Shown: positions 56,291 through 62,200 of the stretch, piece by piece | Layout of the letters: every line of letters begins with the position of its first letter | How positions within the stretch are numbered: position 1 is the first letter of the stretch | Assembly (NCBI RefSeq): GCF_032854445.1 | Contig: NC_088299.1 | Span: 3,325,001 to 3,389,000, forward strand | Length of the DNA stretch: 64,000 bases | Direction: 5' to 3' | From: Liolophura sinensis | Lineage: Eukaryota > Mollusca > Polyplacophora > Chitonida > Chitonidae | Made by a program: the position numbers and the translations under genes | The notes under the pieces: model-generated | What the model was told of the DNA's origin: nothing | Seen by the model: the letters and a program-made list of their open reading frames with translations, nothing else | Databases searched by the model: none

Positions 56291-59200
56291 ATGTATTTCA
56301 TTGGTGTTTTGTACAATGATCAAGATTCTGTCAGTTATAAATGTTTGGCTGTGGTCATGTCTATGACCCGTGGATGAAACCAGAGTGCATATACCCTCAG
56401 AAAAAAATGATCTCTGCTGTACTACAGGAAAGGTACTGATTCGTCTTGGAAAAGGCTTTAATTCAGCCACTTTTTCTGGAGGTAAAGGTATTATAAGTGG
56501 ATTAATTCTCACCTTCCCTGCATCCTCCATCAGTCCTGAGTCTCTCTTCTGGTTACCTTGAACAACCCTCATCTGTATGAACCCTGACAACATGAGTCGC
56601 AAAATTAGTGGATCCAATGTATATGCTTTATTCTGGTCGAACTCTTGAGGACTAAATAGGGACATGAAATTTGTTAACCAACATGGAGCCTGAAATTTAA
56701 CCAACATCTGATATTTTAGTCATAATGGAACCTGTTAACCAAACGGCAGATTTTTCAGCTGCAATGGGTCTGTTAACTAAACGGCAGACTTTCCAGCCAC
56801 AATGGGTCTGTTAACCAAGCAGCAGACTTTTCAGCCACAATGGGATCTGTTAACCAAACGGCAGACTTTCCAGCCACAATGGGGTCTATTAACCAAACTG
56901 CAGACTTTTTAGCCACAATGAGATCTGTTAACCATGCAGCGGACTATTCAGCTGGAATGGAGCCTGTTAACCAAACAGCAGACTTTTCAGTCACAATGGG
57001 ATCTGTTAACCAAGCGGCAGATTTTTCAGCCACAATGGGGCTGTTAACCAAGCAGCAGATTTTTCAGCCACAATGGGATCTGTTAACCAAACTGCAGATT
57101 TTTCAGCCACAATAGGATCTGTTAACCAAGCCGCAGATTTTTCAGCCACAATATGGTCTGTTAACCAAGCGGCAGACTTTTCAGCCACAATGGGGTCTGT
57201 TAACCAAACCACAGATTTTTCAGCCACAATAGGATCTGTTAACCAAGTGGCAGACTTTTCAGCCATAATGGGATCTGTTAACCAAAGCGCACATTTTTCA
57301 GCCACAATGGGAACTGTTAACCAAGCAGCAGACTTTTCAGCTACAATAGGGTTTGCTAACCAAACAGCAGATGTTTCAGCCACAATAGGATCTGTTAACC
57401 AAACGGTAGATTTTTCAGCCACAATAGGATTTGTTAAGAAACCAGCAGACTTTTCAGCCACAATTAGACCTGTTAACCAACAACTGACATACCTGCTATA
57501 GCTAGGATAGGGACTGTCCCCATCACAACCAGACTCAACTCCCAGCCAAATATAAATGCAATCACCAGGCCTGCTACTAAGCTTACTGCCGATTGGATAA
57601 TGGTGGCCAATCGAATGCCAGTTGCCTGCGAGAATGGAAAACAATGCTTCATTGATAATGTATTTCTTTGTAACTTTTGATAGATTGAACAGTCTGATGT
57701 TGAAGAAGATACATGGCTACACAAATGCTATTCACTTTAACTGCATGTAGAGCAGGGGAACATTTTGTGATGAATGTAAAATTTCGTCCATGACTGAACT
57801 GCACATTTTCCATGCTATTAAGACTTTCATTTACTGTAAAAAGGCATTTTGAAGTTTTATTTAAAAGGGTGGGTGATATCCTATGAAAAATGAAATGAAA
57901 TTTTAAATGAAAATTTTAGGACATTTACTGTGTTTTTATTATAAATGCTTTATAAACGTTACATGCAAAAAAAGAGCAGAAGACAACTGGGTACAATAAG
58001 TTGTGCTCATCCATTAATGTAACAGTCACTCACATTCTTGACCATGGGTGCGTCTGTAGCCAGTCGGGTGGTCAGTGCCCCTGTGCTGTGTTTGGGGTCA
58101 TCAAACCAGCCAATGTCTTGGCGAATGATGTTCTGGAAAGTCTTCAGTCGCAGCCTCATTGTCAGTCTCTCACCCGAGTTTCCAAACATTGTCGACTGCA
58201 TGATTGAGATAACAGAGCAGATATCAGGTGCAATGAAAGTACATACACATGTCTTTTAACCAATCAGAAAGCTAATCTAAGTGCTACATGGTAATTTCAT
58301 AACTGCATCATTTTATGCATATCACAACGGTACCTTCTCAATAATTACAGACTGTTGCTAATTCAGACACACTGAAAGTATGTGGGTAGATCACAGAAGT
58401 CTCCCGTGAAGATATCAGACAACATATATCAGGCACAGATATATTACATTTGGACATCTTTGGTGATCAACATCCAGTTGTGTGTAGGAAGGTCTGGCTG
58501 CAGCCTGCGGATGGTCAAGGGTTTCCCTCAGGCTGTGCCCAGTTTCCTCCCACCATAATGCTGGCCGCCATTGTGTAAGTGAAATAATTTTGAGTACGGC
58601 GTAAAACACCAATCAAATAAATAAATAAAATAAAAGCCAACATCAAGTCCACAGCAAATTAGTACACTTCTGTAACCATATGACACACAGCCTATCAGAC
58701 AACAGACACAATGCTTAATAGTACACTTCCGTAACCATATGGCACATAATCTATTAGACAGCAGACACAACGCACAATAGTACACTTCTGTAACCATATG
58801 GCACATATCCTATCAGACAGCAGACACAATGCATAATAGTACACTTCTGTAACCATATGACACATAACCTACCAGACAGCAGAAAACAATGCACAATAGT
58901 GCACTTCTGTAACCATGTGACACATATCCTATCAGACAGCAGACACAATGCATAATAGTACACTTCTGTCACCATATGACACACTGCCCGTCAGAGAGCA
59001 GACATAAAGCACAATAGTACACTTCTGTAACCATATGACACACAGCCTGTCAGACAGCAGACACAATGCGTAATAGTACACTTCTGTAACCATATGACAC
59101 ATAACCTATCAGACAACAGACACAATGCCTAATAGTACACTTTTGTAACCATATGACACATAACCTATCACACAGCAGACACAACGCACAATAGTACACT

Positions 59201-62200
59201 TCTGGAACCATATGACACACAGTCTATCAGACAGCAGACATAAAGCACAATAGTACACTTCTGTAACCATATGACACACAGCCTATCAGACAGCAGACAC
59301 AATGCATAATAGTACACTTCTGGAACGATATGACACATAACCTATCAGACAGCAGACACAAGGCACAATAGTACACTCTGTAACCATATGACACATAACC
59401 TATCAGACAACAGACACAACGCACAATAGTACACTTTTGTAACCATATGACACTTAACTTATCAGACTGCAGAAATAAGGCACAATAGTATACTTCCATT
59501 TAGATAAGACATAACTTATCAGGCAGCAGACTTAATATACTTCTGTAACCATATGTCACATAACCTATCACACAACAGACACAATATCACAATAGTAAAC
59601 TTCTGTAACCATGTGGCACATAACCTATCAGACAGCAGATACCAAACATAACAGTACACATTTTGTAACCATGTGTCACATATTCAGCCACTGCAACTGT
59701 GGTCAGCATTATGGTGAGAGGAAACCAGGCAGAGCCTAGGGGGAAACCTACAACCCTATACTAGCTCCTGTCAGACTTTCCCATGTATGACTGGAGAGGA
59801 AGTCAGTATGAGTTGGACTAGAACTCACAGCAACTGTGTTGGTGAGTGGCTCTCTGGGCCACTGTGCTGTATTAGCACAATAACCACTAGGCCACAGAGG
59901 CAGATGACATGTACCTATCTTAGCAAAACTTTTTTTCATGTTTTTGGTGGAACAAAAGAACAGTAAAGACTACAAGAGAGTTCCAAACAAGGATTATATA
60001 CCTGGATAGAATTGGCTAAAAAGTTTACACCACCTAAGGCCACAAACATCAAGCTCCAGAAGGTAGCAGAACTTCTCATCTCTTCTCCAGTCTTTTGGAA
60101 AACCTGTCCCAGAGATGCAATAGAATGCATTACTATATTACAAACACTCTGCTAATGTTACACATTCAGGCTGACGTGACAGTGAATATGTCACACTGTC
60201 AAGACATGGAATAAATGTAACAACGGATAAGTTACACTGTCAACACATGGAGGTAAAGTAACAATGGATATGTTACACTGTAAACACATGCAGGTAAAAT
60301 GACACTGGATATGTTACACTGTCAACACATGGAGGTAAAGTAATAATGGATATGTTACACAGTCAATACATGGAGGTATATTCTGCTAATGTTACACTTT
60401 CAGGTTAACGTGATAGCGAACATGTCACACTGTCAATACATGAAATAAATGTAACAATGGATATGTTACACTGTCAAGAAATGGAGGTAAAGTAAGAATG
60501 GATATGTTACACTGTCAATACATGGAGGTATATTCTGCTAATGTTACACTTTCAGGCTAACGTGATAGTGAATACGTCACACTGTCAAGACATGGAATAA
60601 ATGTAACAATGGATATGTTACACCGTAAAGACATGGAATAAATGTAACAATGAATATGTTACACTATCAACACACAGAGGTAAAGTAACAATGGGCATGA
60701 TGGATATTCCACAGATATTACAACGTTCATAGATATGTTAGACGATCAAGACATTGGTTACTGAATATGTAAACTGTTAACCTGTCACTAATGGCTACAC
60801 AAGTCTGTGCAGTCATGTTTCACTGGAAAGATGTTGTTACTGAGTGAACATGTCCACTGTTTCATTTAAAAGACATTTTCTTGCTGGACAAGTGGGTATC
60901 CAATGTTACATCCATAAAATGAACAGTAAGATGTGTCCTGTGGGATCCTTCTTCAAACATAAGGATACTGTGACAACAACTGCTACTTTACATTGAATGT
61001 TAAGGCTTCATGAAGAAATTTAGCTGTTTCTCATGCAGAAAGATAAGGCTTCTTCACGCAGGAAGTTAAGGCTTTTTCATGCAGAAAGATAAGGCTTTTT
61101 CGTGTGAAAAGTTACCGGCTCGATAACACAGTTGGTAGAGCGTCTGCTTTGGGAATGGTAGATCAAGGCTCAATCCTGGGTTGAGTCATACCTAAGACCT
61201 TAAAAGAGGAAGTTGTAACTTCCTCACTTGGCATTCAGCATGAAGGGGATCGTGCAACGACTGGTTGACCTGTATCACAATAACGGCTCGCACGGGTCGG
61301 CTTACTTGCCTTTGGTAAGCCGTCTCAATGAAGCAGCACTAGGTAACAGAGTTGTGGAAATCTGTCCTGCAACAAGGAGGCACATTACATGCACCCAAAG
61401 GATTCCTTCGTCGTCCTATGTCTGAAAAATTGTTAAGTCAACGTTAAACCCAAGCACCCACTCACTCACTCATATGAAAAGTTAAGGTTTCTCTGGTTTA
61501 CAACATGATCACTCAGTTTCTCACTCAGCTTTGTCATTTACCATAGTTACCTTGACAACTTCGCTGAAGAAAACAGCAAACAGCGGCATGGTACAGCCAT
61601 TAATGGCAGCAGCTATACATCCCAACAGAACAAATGGCCATTCAGGTTTGTTTTCCTTGAACATTCTGCAAAAACCAGGCTTGTCCACGTCTTCTTCCTG
61701 AAACACAATACCAGTGTGAACAAGCAACCACATGGTTATGAGATTACCACAAGAGTGTTTGGTGTAAAGTTCATAGAGAAAAAAAAGACTACTTCTGATT
61801 TCAAGGCCTTCTATAAATTTATCACAGTCACAACTTTAACCTTTTCAATCCCTTTTCAGTGTGTCATGAGGCACTTTTCAGTGAAATTTATGCACACAAT
61901 GATTATGAAAATGTTGCTATAAATGTCACTCAAGTGTCTTCATAAAACTGTCCAAATTATTTCTCTACACCCCATAGCTCTTTCAGAATGTTTTAAAATA
62001 TTTTGTCGCAGAGGCGGCTGAAAAGATTGAAGAATTAAGGTAGGTCAAATAGCTACAGGTAAGTCACACCTGGTTCAATACCGTCCTCAGGCAGGGAATT
62101 TCAATTTTCATTTGACTGCTGGCCTTTGGTGGCAAGAAGCAGTCCGTGCACATTCCTCTCCTGTGTAGCCTTACATGAAGTTTGCTGATGATCAATCACC

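Noticed and set aside
57006-57644. 212-codon minus-strand open frame with a 13-residue repeat, overlapping an ABCB exon
   Set aside because: The frame is open because the 39-bp unit is a multiple of three. The plus strand is open as well, and the overlap with the exon is in a different frame.
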